Position numbers and translations under genes: made by a program. Of a DNA stretch of 64,000 nt, positions 1 to 12,189 are shown piece after piece (positions within the stretch are counted from its first letter, which is position 1; each line of letters begins with the position of its first letter). The stretch comes from Zhengitettix transpicula (taxonomy: Eukaryota; Arthropoda; Insecta; Orthoptera; Tetrigidae): assembly GCA_037074705.1 (NCBI GenBank), contig CM073592.1, forward strand, positions 52,932,129 through 52,996,128. The letters are read 5' to 3'. The notes beneath the pieces were generated by a model. It ran no database searches. It saw nothing but the letters and a program-made list of their open reading frames with translations, and was not told where the DNA came from.

Positions 1-199
1 GTGAGAGTAAGAAGTTAATTAGTGTCCAAAATTATTTTCTGTGTAATGTTAATTGAAAAAGTAAAAATACCACGACATTTGTAGAAATACAGGACAAGGA
101 ATTCTGAATTGGCGAGGAGGTAATACTAATTTGAAGATTTTGAGGCCGGTTAATTCTGGGAAGAATTTGAGCTGGCCAGCCAGATGTTACCAGTGCAGT

Positions 200-600
200 G
201 GGTTTGATCTTGTAATTACGAGTCAAGACAGTGCAGTTGGAGCTAAGGGAATTAGTGTCTGTCTGCTGCAGTGTTTAACCACGCTTCCCCGGAGCCGTCG
301 GAGTTGTTAATCTTTCGTGGCCTCCTCGTCGATATTGGCCCGGGTCCACCCTCATCCTCTGAATAGTGCTGCAGAGGGAACTTGGGACCCTTGCATAAAT
401 CATTTAAGCCAGGCACGTGTTTCCCTCCGCCAGAAGGAAACAATAACAATTGTCGGCAGCGCGCGAAACCGTGCAAGTGATGTATGCAAGGGAGCAGACA
501 AATGAGGCCCTACCCTTTGAAGCCGTGGCTCTCCATTTACCCCTGCAACCCTTAGTCCCAGGGTAACAAATATCTGCGGAGTCATTCCATCAGCATTTCA
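200..600. promoter_or_regulatory. G+C-richer non-coding island with SOX-like and E-box motifs
   Basis: This stretch stands out from the AT-rich surroundings and has no convincing reading frame. The overlapping frames of 60-75 codons on both strands are typical of any GC-richer segment. It contains a CACGTG E-box (414-419), then AACAAT followed by AACAATTGT (439-453), whose core ACAATTGT is a perfect palindrome of the kind bound by SOX proteins as inverted half-sites. Composition and clustered motifs suggest a conserved regulatory element, but conservation cannot be tested here. An unrecognised exon is the alternative. Confidence 0.25.
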
Positions 601-1110
601 GATGTTTCCCAGTCTTAATAAATTATACTGACTGAAAATAGCATGTAGTATAATAACAATTGTTAGTGAATGCGAGAATTTGTATGTTTCCTACTGCATG
701 TTAAATACTGCATATTGAAAATTGCAATATTTGAAAGACTGTGGAAAAATTTAGTGGGTCAATATAGAGACGCAAAGAGAACAGTAAACTATTACAACCG
801 TAATTACCTATACATCCTGCGTAATTTAATTGAACACAATATTGCTATGTTCGATTATCGTCTCTCTGATATTCTTAATGATAATTGAAGGTTATAATTT
901 TCAGCCTTAGAAAGAAATTTAGGAATTTGAAAAAAAAAACAACAGTTATAAAAATTCTAAGTTTATTTCATCGTTATCAAAGTCAAATGCATCCTAATAA
1001 ATTATCAGAGGAAGAAACAACATGATTTGTTCAGATTTTATTCTTATAAAAATGTAATTGTAGTTAATTATTTACGTCTTTACAGTTTAAATAAACAATT
1101 TTGTTTTACA
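601..1110. other. AT-rich spacer, nothing recognised
   Basis: This is AT-rich sequence. A 72-codon open frame on the plus strand (670-888) is AT-biased and shows no motif I recognise, so I treat it as chance. The segment ends at the R1 repeat. Confidence 0.5.
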
Positions 1111-1612
1111 GCGACAGGCTACAAGAGGGTAATTCATGTGGTGGCAACTCCTATTTAATAACATAGGAAAGGATTTTGAAAGGTGGATGCGGAAGGGTAG
1201 AGGAAGGCATCCAAGGGTTAACTAGCGCCCCCGGGCTGTAGTTTAAGGAACCTACCCGGAATTCGCCTCAAAGTAATGCAGGATAATCCCTAAAAAACCT
1301 ACATAAGGGATTTCGGGCAGTAGATATTTGCCCCACGGTCTTCCGATTGCAAGAGAGGTGTTTGCTGTGAGAACGCAGCATTCCCTTCTTCGTACCTCGA
1401 CCGGTTTAGGAGGCAGCTGGCCGACTATTCCAATTGGAATATCAGACAATTTTTACCGTATACCCAAGGTCTGCGACCCCGGAACATACACCTCTCAAAA
1501 CAGGCTGAGGTGCCTCGGCTTGTGGGAACCTTACTTCAAAAACGGAGAGAGGAAAATGCATCTCTAAAGGTAGCCCTCTCCGTCTCACCAGAAAGTTTCT
1601 GCCTGCTAACAG
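1111..1612 (-). repeat. R1 retroposon-like repeat, copy A (long)
   Basis: This is one of four long copies of a repeat also present at 26886-27345, 27505-27990 and 28725-29268, with shorter copies elsewhere. Shared landmarks on the plus strand are GGGTAAT with CATGTGGTGGCAACTCC at the left end, GCGGAAGGGTAGAGG, CCCCCGGGCTGTAGTTTAAGG, and GGAGGCAGCTGGCCGACT. The poly(A)/poly(T) arrangement across copies puts the sense strand on minus. A 65-codon sense frame (1252-1449, minus) contains IPIGIVGQLPPK and RRRECCV, which recur in the copy at 28.7 kb. The 5' limit at about 1612 is approximate. The element class is unknown; a LINE 3' end or a large SINE is possible. Confidence 0.75.
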
Positions 1613-1635
1613 CTCTCATAATTTTATTTACACTT

Positions 1636-1786
1636 TTTTAGTGTAACAGTCTATATTAGGGTAATCCACATGGTGGAAACCCCTTTAAAGGCATAGGAAG
1701 GGATTTAAAAGGGGGGACGCGGAAGGGTAGTGGAGAGTACTTAAGGTTTACATAAAACCCCCCGAGCTGTAAACCGACGTCAGACT
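1636..1786 (-). repeat. R1 repeat, copy B (5'-truncated)
   Basis: About 150 bp match the left part of copy A: GGGTAATCCACATGGTGG, the AGGAAGGGATTTAAAAGGGG block, GCGGAAGGGTAG, and CCCCCCGAGCTGTA. A T-run (TTTTTT) lies immediately to the left, which corresponds to a 3' poly(A) in the sense (minus) direction. Only the 3' part of R1 is present, as expected for an element truncated at its 5' end on insertion. It sits just 25 bp beyond copy A. Confidence 0.7.
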
Positions 1787-2695
1787 TCTAAAATTACAAT
1801 TTAATTCATCAAGCTGCACGTTTAATTTAGTTATTGACTTGTACCGTTGTATTATCAATTCGATGCATTAATTTGGTTCATATTAACATCATTTTATATG
1901 TGCTCCAGGTCCGTTTGTTCCTTTACCCACATTTTTAACTACGATTCTCCCCAAATACTTCTGCCGTCGCTCATCCGTATGGCGTCTCATCAGAAATCCT
2001 CTTCAATACCACCTCCCCGTCTAATACTTGAAGTTCACCCTACTTCTTTGCATACAAAACTGTACTCAAATATTTTTTGTCCCGTTTGCGATGACGTCTA
2101 CAAAACACTTCAGTTGGACTGAGTTTTTGAAAACTAAGAGTGCCGGCTATTGTTGTTATGTATTTAAAGTTAACTTGATGCTATTATAAGACTTTCAACA
2201 GAGATTATTCGCTTAAAATTATTATAATTAGTGAATTAATTCTGAAAATTTTCAATCTACAAACTTTTTATGCGATATAATTTTTACAAATGATCAAGTA
2301 GAAAATTAGTCATTGAAATAATCCATTAATAAAATTAACTATCTCACCCTATCAAAGATTAAGGACTACGGTTCCACACTAGGCAACCCCCTCCCCCTCC
2401 CATATTATTTTTTATGATTTATTTCAGTTCTCTTAATTTCTGGTTTAGTTTAGTCAATAAATTTTATAACAATAAACAATTTTTTTACGTTTATTTAGTT
2501 TAACGCATTTTTTAGTTTTTCATTTAGCGTATAATCCATCCTATACAACTTAATTTCGTTTAATAAATGACTGATATGTAGCGATGTGTTTTTATATTGT
2601 ATAAAACAATAAATCCGGGAACAGCTGGCTGACATTGGGTAATAATGGTTTAGCGGGACGCAGAACACGTCTCTCAGGCGTTCAGTAATGCCACA
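1787..2695. other. Spacer, nothing recognised
   Basis: AT-rich DNA. A 91-codon plus frame at 1847-2122 shows no recognisable domain and no good splice context, so it is left as chance. No RNA gene or repeat boundary was seen. Confidence 0.45.
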
Positions 2696-2729
2696 GATGG
2701 AGGGTTCGGTCCTGAAGAGGATATCAATA

Positions 2730-2930
2730 ATGTTTTATATAGATACAACACACCGTTTCTGGAAACATTGTTACTTTCTTCAGGTACTAAGAAAACAAAA
2801 AAAAAGCAGAAAAGCCTACAGCGACACAACTGCAGACAAAACTCAAAACATATTGAGTCCACGTATTTGTATCATCACTTCTTTTGTCTGTATTTAGATA
2901 ATTTTATTATAGCTATTATTTTTCAAAACA
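2730..2930 (+). repeat. Degraded relative of the 36.7-kb foldback element
   Basis: Two segments match the arms of the foldback at 36704-36920. One is the block around CCGTTTCTGG...TTTCTTCAGGT (2753-2785). The other is the block ATCATCACTTCTTTTGTCTG followed by TATTTAG (2871-2899). In this copy the two arms no longer pair well because the centre has diverged. Overlapping open frames here (2674-2986) are by-products of the repeat. Class unknown; a MITE or snap-back element is likely. Confidence 0.5.
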
Positions 2931-2959
2931 TACGTAAATTGTTCATTTTATCAATACAG

Positions 2960-3195
2960 TTTGTTGAGAGAAGCAGCAGATTCTAGCAACCCAGGAAATG
3001 ATCCTGGAGAGTACAAAGAAAACTAGGCGGGATTCATTACAGAGATTCCGGGTTCAAAATCTGACGAGGGCATGGATGTTGTGTGTGTGTGTTTCCATAC
3101 TGAGAAACACAAGAAATTAATTATCCGACAAAGATACGAATTCGCTAATTACCTTAGCAGTTGTCGCAACTATAGATATTAATAATAAAGGAATT
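2960..3195 (+). repeat. SINE-like fragment
   Basis: A degenerate B-box-like string GGTTCAAAATC (3051-3061) is followed by GGGCATGGATGT and a GT-rich run. The same GGGCATGGATGT string follows the B box of the well-formed SINE at 16811-17054. Farther right, CCGACAAAGATACGAATTCG and a TAATAATAAAG tail match the fragment at 5586-5715. The call rests on shared landmarks; the A box is not convincing. Confidence 0.45.
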
Positions 3196-4814
3196 TTATC
3201 ATACGACTCCTAAAAAATAGCTAAATAATTTCATAATACTAAAGTTCATAAATGCCATTAGGATACTATGAGAAACATAATTTTGCTCAAATATTACAAA
3301 AATAAATTGGAATAAATTTGTAAAATTACTTATATAGTAATAATATTTATAAATAAATAGTGAAATATTGTGTATATAAATATACTTTAAGTATGAATAC
3401 TTAATATAGAAATACCTCTACCATCATAGTGTTACAATATAGATATCTATAGTGCAAATAATAATTTCAATTAAAGTCTCTAATAATTTAATAGCGCTTA
3501 GAATAATAAATCTGAATAATATCTTACAAGACATAACGAATTTAAAATAAATAAATTCTAAAATAAATAGGAAAAATCGATTTGAACTATTGTGTTGTGT
3601 ATAGAAATTCGACCATATTATGTTTATATTTGGTATAAAATATAACGATATTGAATGATTTTTTTTAAAATTCTATTATTTTCATTGATGTTTTGTTCAT
3701 AAATTAAGCAGTTTGCCACTAAATTATATAAATAATATAAAAAATTTTTTGATAAGTTTGTTCAATGTTCAACGATTTTTCGTACCTTTTACAAAACAGT
3801 AGTACTAAATTTTGTTATTGCGCAATTTATTTCTCCGTGTGTCACATCTACAATTATTTCTCCCAAACTAAGTGACTAAAGTAGTTGTTAAATGAATGAA
3901 CCAACAAAACGTGCACCAGAGCACCAAATGAGAATCATAGTTCATGATGAAGGAATTCTGAGTAATATCTCCAGGTTTCTCGCCAAAGAGACTCCCATTT
4001 CTCACAGCTATGTTCTCTAAGGGTTTAATAATGGCTGTTCCTAACACCTTGGCGCACTGCAGACTTACGACAATTAACAAGTAGTTGCATACTAAACTTC
4101 CTCTGACCCGTAAATCACGGAAACATTAGTTAGGTATTTTGATTAAAATACTGACTCCGTCCACGAATGTTGTTCAAATGTAATAATTTTATTGACAATT
4201 ATTATTACAAATATATTCATACTGTTTACGAGTTTGTTTTGACCTTTAGTTTCACCCACTATGTTACTTAAATATGGATTACGAAAAAATATGTAACAGA
4301 AACGACGAAAATAGATATCATATGAAGGGACAACCAAAATCGACATTTTAGGAAATATCCCTTGATGGGGGCAAATTAGTGAGCTATGACACTTCGTAAC
4401 ACTTATATACTTTGAGGGAATTGTTGGCATCCAGCGGGTGAAATATATTTCCATGAAGCTAGGTTCACTTAAAGTAGAGGAATAACCTCTATTGATCAAT
4501 ATTGTTACCAAAATCGATATCATGAGTCACATAGAAAAGGCCAAATTACAAGAAAGCCTTGGAATTACAGTCCTCGTTACTTATTTATGAAAGGTGATTG
4601 ACGCGGTCGCCGTTTCGAGAGTACAAATGCGCTATGTGACATATGGTCAATACGGTGGCCTACTAATGATCACACATTTGGAGCTTTCGTGAGTATTGCT
4701 TGTATTATTGACCAACAGACAAAATGCTCTCTTACAGCAAATTTGTATACAAAAAAATTCTTCCCATTTTCATTTTATGTTTTTATAATTCAATAACGAG
4801 TAACATGTAATTTA
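3196..4814. other. AT-rich spacer with only unrecognised frames
   Basis: Very AT-rich DNA. A 42-codon plus frame starting at 3892 (begins MNEPTKRAPEHQ) and a 126-codon minus frame (4143-4523) are the longest. Neither has a recognisable domain, and the second is rich in I, F and Y as expected of random AT-rich sequence. I cannot assign a function to either. Confidence 0.4.
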
Positions 4815-5575
4815 TCAAAATCTATATAAATAAAAAGAATGTTTTTTGTATGTATATATTTACGTTAATTTCTATCCAATTTAAAAGCGTGGACAGATCG
4901 CAACAAATTTTGGAACACATATACTTAAAAACACGAGAAATGGTACTGTTGGGGGTGAGAAACGCATAGCATAAATTTGAAAAGAATTATAATTGATAAA
5001 TGTGTTCATTCTGTGTTAAATACTGCGCGCCAAATACGATGACATCACGCGAAAGAGAGAGACGTTACTACGCGACGAACAAAGTAAATAGTTCCTTTTT
5101 CCGTAAGTATTTTCATTAAATAAAAAGTATAATTTTATCCAGAAACACTCCATCAAATAATAATAAAAAACAGTACAATATACTGTACTGTCCTTGCGGA
5201 AAATGTAAGTTAATTTTTTGTCCCATATTAGTGACTCCAATATGGCGACCATTTGTTTACATTGTGAATCTAGCTAAGGATTTCTTCAATTTAATCTTTA
5301 GTAATGTCTGTGGACCGAGGGACAGTTATATCCTGTGATACTCAAGGAGTATATTTAAGTATTCTATTAGTAAATAAATTCGGACGAACGTTTTTTGGGA
5401 CTGATACAATAAAATTCAATGTATTTTACTGTTAAATTAATGCACTATCGATCGAAAGTATGTACGGAACTAGGAACAGTTGGATCTAGGTTAAATGACT
5501 TCTTTATTAAAGATTAATATAGAATTAAATACTTTTTCGGGTTTATATAAATAAGTACACGGGACCCCAGCAAGT
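4815..5575. repeat. R3 repeat, divergent copy
   Basis: The left part (4815-4925) matches the left part of the locus at 59346-59450: a GTATGT-rich start, then AAAGCGTGGACAGATCGCAA and a TTTTGGAACACATA segment. The right end holds GAATTAAATACTTTT (5522-5536) followed by a CGGG stretch, shared with 17820 and 60756. The interior is largely private to this copy and lacks a clear 29-bp array. Starts of this form are common in insect non-autonomous DNA elements, but I cannot name the superfamily. Confidence 0.45.
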
Positions 5576-5585
5576 ATTGAAAATA

Positions 5586-5720
5586 AGAATCCCGGCGATG
5601 TGTGTGTGTGTGAGACAAACTGTCGTCAAATCAGTCACCCGACAAGGAAAAATGAGTTCCCTTACTCATTCGCTAATAACCAGAGCTGTTAATGCGAATA
5701 AATAAATAAATATAATTTTT
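5586..5720 (+). repeat. SINE tail fragment
   Basis: It contains ATCCCGGCGATGTGTGTGTG, then CCGACAAGG, ATTCGCTAATAACC, and ends in an AATAAATAAATAAAT tail. The order of GT run, CCGACAA, TTCGCTAAT and A/T-rich tail matches the fragment at 2960-3195, so both are taken as copies of one SINE family. It inserts directly next to the R3 copy. Confidence 0.45.
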
Positions 5721-7625
5721 TTTTAATAATTATCTTTATCCGAGGAGCAGTAATGAGAAATCTGGTAGTAGCCAGAATTACATAATAAGAATCTTCTTCT
5801 TAACATAACCCAATATCTTGCGTCTCTAGGATCTAAACGGATTTATTGAATTTATGAGATATGCTTTCATATTATTAGGTAGTTAAGATAAATACACTCT
5901 AGAGTAATTTGGCTTAAATGACGTTAGTTATTAATCTCCTAAATAAGTTGTCAACCTAAACTGGTTCCACATTTTGAAACTAATACTTTGTATTGACCGT
6001 CATCATTATTATGGAGGTCCGTTTCCTGCATCAAGTTCTCGTATTTAATTTACAAGCTTTCCAAGCTTCATTGTGCTCCTCATTTAATTTATTTTTCCTA
6101 TATAATTACACCACTGAATCCAATTTAGATCCTAATAGTATCAATTACATAACCCTGTCCACATTCCCTCTTCAACAATTACCGGGAAATTGCATATGTC
6201 TTCCAGTGAATTTGCTTCGGTTTTGCAACTAGTTATAATAAATGTTTCAGTCGTTGAATTAAACTAAAAATATATGCCAGCCAATAGGTATATGATAATA
6301 TTTATTGATAAGTTTAGTACAAAGTTGATATTTTCCGGCATATACTTTGTTCGCATTTTTTAAGGTAAGGTATTTGTATAAAATACATAAAATAATACAA
6401 ACGTTAACCTCCAACTATTCCTTATACTTCAAACGAATTAAACATAATATGTAGAATGGAAAATTAATATAATTTTAAATAGGTTCTCAATCTATTACGT
6501 GACACACAACTGAAAAAAATTCTGATTTTTTTCAATTTTGAGTACTATTTACGAAATATAATTTATGAGGAATAATACAAGAACTATATTCAGAAGATAA
6601 TCGTGTATTTAATATCCGCGGCATTCAACTGGAAGTAGTACAAAACACCATATCGAAATAAGTTCAACAACGGGAAAATAGCAAAAGATTTAATTTCGAC
6701 AATCGTTTTGAGATCTGTATGAAAACCAATAGTACCAAACGAAAATATTCAGAAGGGTTAAATAAGGAAAGATAACCTGAAATTTTTCAGTATATTTATT
6801 AGTTTTGTTCGATTTTTTTAATTTCTTCGGTATTTATATATTTATATATTTAACCTTGGTTTTAAATCTTTATTTAACTTAATAATTTTATGCTCAAATG
6901 CTTGCGGTGTGATCGCTTATCCCATTTATAATTTTTGGAGAACAAAATTTTACATATTAGTCTTATCACCAGACACAAAGTGCGCACCAACGGGAAAATA
7001 ATTTAATTTCGTAAACAAAGCTCGGCGCCGGCACGTGGATACTTGGGAGGGACATTTTTTTCGACTCGGCCACGCAGAGGGTGATCAGAGAAGCTGAAAG
7101 GGTCAGCGCAGATGTGAGGTTTTTGCATTAAGACTAGTGTAGTAAGCTCCTTGTCAAAAATAAAAGAAACGGACAGGATGGTCGGAGAGAGAGGATCGAG
7201 TTTGGCAAGGTGCATCTAGATGCAGACAAAATATGCTCTTGTGCTCATACCGACGGTTGAGAATTTCAGGACTTCAGATCAAGTGTATATAATAGCTTAT
7301 TTTTCTGTATTTGGTTATCTTGCTTATTATTAATTTTCAATCAGGCGTAATTTTTTTTCATTTTAAATTTTGTTTTATTAAAGTCTTATTAAATAACCTT
7401 ACCTCATTCTGCTAGAGAAATAAATAAAACGGTAATCGAAACGTCTTGTGTTTTTTATGTTTTTCTCTGTAATTGTTTCTCATATTAAAATTTATCTGGA
7501 AAATAATGTCGTATAATTAATTATTAATTGATATATATATATTTGTGTGTGTGAAATAATTGCAAACTAAATGTAGAGAAAATTTCTGCGTTATCACTAA
7601 CTATACGAAAATCATTATTTACATG
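5721..7625. other. AT-rich spacer
   Basis: Nothing was recognised apart from a slightly GC-richer patch at 7010-7215, which carries a 70-codon minus frame without known motifs. The rest is low-complexity AT-rich sequence. Confidence 0.45.
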
Positions 7626-7676
7626 GAAAGACAATGACGTATTTCTGGCTTTCTATATTTATATATTTCCTTTTAG

Positions 7677-7862
7677 GTGTCGGAATTCAGTCCAAAGCAA
7701 ACAGAAGCAGTTTCTTTGACATATCTGAACGACAACGCCCTTCTCGTCTCGCATCCTTATTGTGTTATGTTGCGGATGACGCCAGGGGAAGCTGGTGGAC
7801 CGAACAGGAATGTGATACATGAGTCATTCTTTCAACTTTGCCGCCATGCTAAAATTTGCTAA
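7677..7862 (+). CDS. Candidate terminal exon, unrecognised
   Basis: A polypyrimidine-like tract ending in TTTCCTTTTAG (7666-7676) looks like a 3' splice site. An open frame of 61 codons runs directly from it to a TAA. The peptide (starts VSEFSPKQTEAVSL, ends FQLCRHAKIC) has a balanced composition, unlike the I/F/Y/N-rich chance frames around it. I do not recognise a family, see no clear AATAAA signal close downstream, and no upstream exon is identifiable. Chance, or a fragment of an old transposon, is equally possible. Confidence 0.2.
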   Translation: MSEFSPKQTEAVSLTYLNDNALLVSHPYCVMLRMTPGEAGGPNRNVIHESFFQLCRHAKIC

Positions 7863-8131
7863 AACACTTTCTTGAATAATGTAGCACGGTTTATATAGGG
7901 TGTAACAGATTTCCCTAGAAATAATGGCTAAAAACTTTTAATATATATATATCGTACTTTCCTATTACGAGTCGCAGTGTGTGCATGTTCATCTTGTAAC
8001 TCCATAGATATTAAATTGTATTTATAATTATCTTCATAAGACAACAGTTTATTTTTGTTGGATTCTACATTTATTTAACTGAAATTAAATGCTGTGAATT
8101 TAAATATATCAATTTGTGTATTATGATACTT

Positions 8132-8133
<2 letters not shown>

Positions 8134-8175
<42 letters not shown>
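8134..8175. repeat. (TA)n microsatellite
   Basis: About 42 bp of uninterrupted TA dinucleotides. Confidence 0.95.
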
Positions 8176-8179
<4 letters not shown>

Positions 8180-11100
8180 TTCGCATAAACGGAAGGGAAA
8201 TTAGTATTTACTCAGCTCCTATTTAAAATAATGTGACAATTTTTAAATTTATTTTTATGACGTCCAGAAGCGACCAATGATGTCCGCTACGTTTTTTGTA
8301 GTGTTTATTTGTTATTTATAGCTCCTTACGGGGCATGACAAATGTTGAATTAAAGTTTATCAAATTTCAAATTCAATCATTTAATTACAATTTCACAATT
8401 TTTGAGCAAAACAAAACGTGAAGGGATGAAAGGTTGTGCTTTATTTTCAATTTTTATCGCGAAATATGATTTACATTTTCTATCTTTAATTATTGATATA
8501 ACTTCTTATAGACCATGTAATGTAATCTACTTCTCAGTAAACCCATTATGTTGTTCAATCTCAGAAGGTTTTAATATTAATATACAAGTTACCCCCAATA
8601 CCGCCGCACGGAGAAAGTCAACTTGGTTTAGATGCTCTCAATGTCAGAAATATCGTCGGTTTACCTAGTTGACGAATAATAAATAATTGATTACCACCAT
8701 TCATATATATCGACGGTAATTCACGTAAGTGTAGTATCATGATGCATCGCCGGTAAGCCTGGATTTAAACAAATTTACCCTTCTATGAAACATAAAAATT
8801 GTAATCGTAAGCATAAACTTTAAATAATAAATAATGCACTTCTCTATAAATTACGATTTTGAAGTCAGTGAAGAATTAATTTAAATATTGATTATAAATA
8901 CGAAAGTATATTAACAAAAATTACTATAGTACTCCGTTTCTTCCACAATCCATGGACCACATCAGATGTGCACAACAAATAAATTAATAAGTCTGTCTCA
9001 ATTTGGAAATTAGGTGACCTAATAGTTAACACATTGTAAAGAATTATTTTTGTGGGCTGGGTTTTTACGTTAAATCAAAATAAATATTTGACCATTGAAG
9101 AAATTTTATATAGGTTTATTACAGTTAAGCATGAAAACTCTTATCTCAGGCACCTGTGGTTTTTACATAGAAGAGATCTGCTGCCCGTACCAAATACGTA
9201 AAGCTATTCTGTGTTGTCCTGCTTGCTGTAGCTCTCGTACCGACGTCTCCGTATCTCACAGCCGGCAGAACGGGTTAAGTGCAGTGATGACTTTAGTCAG
9301 GACCGTTGCAAGGCGTCGACTCAGGGGTTGATCACTGGCTAAGGCGTCGGCCTACGGGATTGATTGCTGATAAGCCGTCGTACTAAATTGTGTGGCTTCG
9401 CTGAACTCTTAACTAACAAATTGTGGCCCCTTTCTCACAACGATTCTACCTCGGACTTTATCAGAGACAATAACTTGGAAAAGTTTACAGCAGAACTCAT
9501 GAGATTTGTAGATCGGTGACACTTAAAACGTATACACGTAATGCAATACGGAGCCTCTCATATTCACATCCACCAGCTTCGGTGAGCGCAGAACAACTGT
9601 CCAGTTTCAGAAGCTTATCTCCGTTCCCTCCAATATAGCCTCCCATTCTTTTACTTTTTTCATTATTAGAAAACTTCGTCGAAATGTCAGTTTCACTGAT
9701 TCTTCCATTGTTGCAAAAGTTATAGCACGCAGCTGCAGTTCCGTAGTCGACAATGGCCAAATATTCTGTCATGTTGAGGCCAACAATCGAAACAGGACAC
9801 GAAAATTACTTACTTGAATGGAAATATTTATCTCCTTCACCCCCACGCACGTGCACGATTTCGAATTCTCCAAACCACAGCAAACAACACTTCCAAGACA
9901 AAGCAAAACTAAATCAAAATACACGCGTTACAACATTGGCCACACATTTGTCCATATTAATGTAATCATGTCGAATCCGTAGCTATAACTATTGCTGGAC
10001 CGTGAAAATTTTAGTTTGAGTTTTATTGTATTTCATTGCATTAGACTAATATTATCGTTGTTTTCAGTTGAATATAGGAGGGCGTACTTCTCTGAAAAGT
10101 ATTGAGAACGTAAACAGCTAATATTTGTACCAAACTAGGTTACGTAAAAAACATATTTTTTCTGGTTACTGTATGTGACACAAACGTATTGTTTATAATT
10201 AATAATTGTATTAGCAGCAACGATAATTTTAAAATAATTGTAATCTAGTTTCTGAAAATTACAAGACCGCAGTTAAACTGATTGTGCATTAATTATTTTC
10301 TTTGGGGAAATTTAGTAATAAAACAAATTACCAATTAAGAGGCAATCTCTAAAATATTATTTTTCTTAATATTTGAAAGTTTGAACTATTCTAAACAAAT
10401 GAATATGTCTATTTAAAGAAACAGTGTCCGCAGGTCAATAAATGAAAAACCTACCACATGCAGTATTCTATAGCCTATATGTCTCGAGTCTTTCATTTTA
10501 TCCTTTCGAGAAATAATCCCAGGAGATCTGAATAAAATAGCAATCGACGTGGAGAAATATACAGTGTGGAACGTATGAGTTACCCGCAACGCTCTTCTTA
10601 TTCCGACATTTGTTTCAGAATTTCAAAAATTCATCTCGGGAAGTTCCTCACGTGTGAGTTACGTCAACCATTTGAAGAACATGAAAGAACTTTCTCTCCC
10701 AATACTTGAAGGAGACGTACAACATTTTCATTTAATACTGTTTGCTTTAAATTTTGTGCTGCACGACTCAGATTGGTCATTAAAACGATGATCAATTAGG
10801 ACTGACTGCTATGTAATCAATGAATCATAATCATAAACCTTTGAAAACAGTCTTCAATCTGAATTTATTCATTTATTTGAGTACGCTTCAGATGTAACCG
10901 TGGCAATTACTCTAAACAATTATACATTAAATGAATTATATAGTGAGAAAAAATAATGAACAGATATTATTTACAAGTACTTATACATTTTAAATTATAA
11001 TTTCAAATTAACGACGGCACGTATACATACGTTACTTTGTGAATAATACTTATTTTTTTACCTTGGATAATTCATCTAATACGTAATTTTATGTATGTAA

Positions 11101-12185
11101 ATAATTAAAAATGGCGTAAATTTTTTTCCAAAAAATGAATACTGATTTAAAAGTTATAGATATACGATGAACTCTCTTGGTAAAACCTTATACTTTCAGT
11201 CATCTGAACCTGAGAAACTAATGTTTGAGTTAGATAAATAAAAAGCATAGTTTTCTATATTTCTTTTACATATGAACACAGAGAGGAAATAATTTGCTTG
11301 TGTCAAACTTTCAAAAGTTATACTACCTACATCTTTACAGAATAATACATCCAGTACAATTTTTACAAAGTTGAGATTTAAACACAAAATATAACAATGG
11401 GCTACTATTGTCAAGTCCGCAGAATATTCTATGATGGCCTAGTTTACTGTCATTCCTCGCAGGGGCTATCACATCCTTGCGTAGCCATCAGCTTCAGTAA
11501 GCGTCTAGACCTTTACCTCGTTGGATAGTTGTTAACGCGTGTTTATTCAGCGCACATTGATGCATCGTCGGACTTGCCACCATTACCTCAATCAGTGCCA
11601 CCCGCCTTATTTCCTGACTCCTGCTACAGGTTCTAGTCTTTTACCCCGAGGAATGTTTGTAACAATAACAATTATTTTTATAATGCATTTGCACAAATAA
11701 ACTCTCCGCTTACTTCAATATCAAAAATACTTCTAATTACTCTCTCATTTTCAAAACTCGTTAACATATAGTGAACATTTATTATAAATAATCGTAAATT
11801 TAATGAGGTTTGTTACGCAAAGATAAAGACGTGAACAAAGACGTCTAGATTCAAAGATATCTCTAGCGTCTCTTCTGATAAATAACGTAATACTAACTAC
11901 ATGTAACACCTTTCAATACTACATATCGTCGTTTATGTATAATAATATTATAAAATTGATATTTAAATATTAAAATGATATTTTATTTAACAATATATTT
12001 ACTTCGTGTCATTCCTGTTTCCCTTTTTCTCCTTATTATTTTTCTTATCTTTATTATTATACTCTTCCTGTTTTTCAGTTATTTGTATATAATTTAATTA
12101 GGAAGAACTCGTGTGTGCGTTGACCTATATTGGCATATTTGTGCTTGTTAGCAAATTACAAGCAGTGACATACACAATTCAATTT
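8176..12185. other. Spacer with small GC-richer patches, no gene recognised
   Basis: Patches at 9170-9350, 9560-9770 and 11430-11650 are GC-richer than background. The first holds a Cys-rich frame (9095-9331, plus, with CCPACCSS) and the second a 91-codon minus frame (9497-9772). Neither matches a family I know, and neither has a convincing exon structure. The remainder is AT-rich. Confidence 0.35.
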
Positions 12186-12189
12186 TTCC

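Noticed and set aside
4143..4523. 126-codon minus-strand open frame
   Set aside because: Rich in I, F, Y, S and N as expected of AT-rich DNA, no domain, no splice context, not shared with other parts of the window.
9320..9380. A-box-like TGGCTAAGGCG suggesting another SINE
   Set aside because: No B box at the right distance and no other copy in the window.
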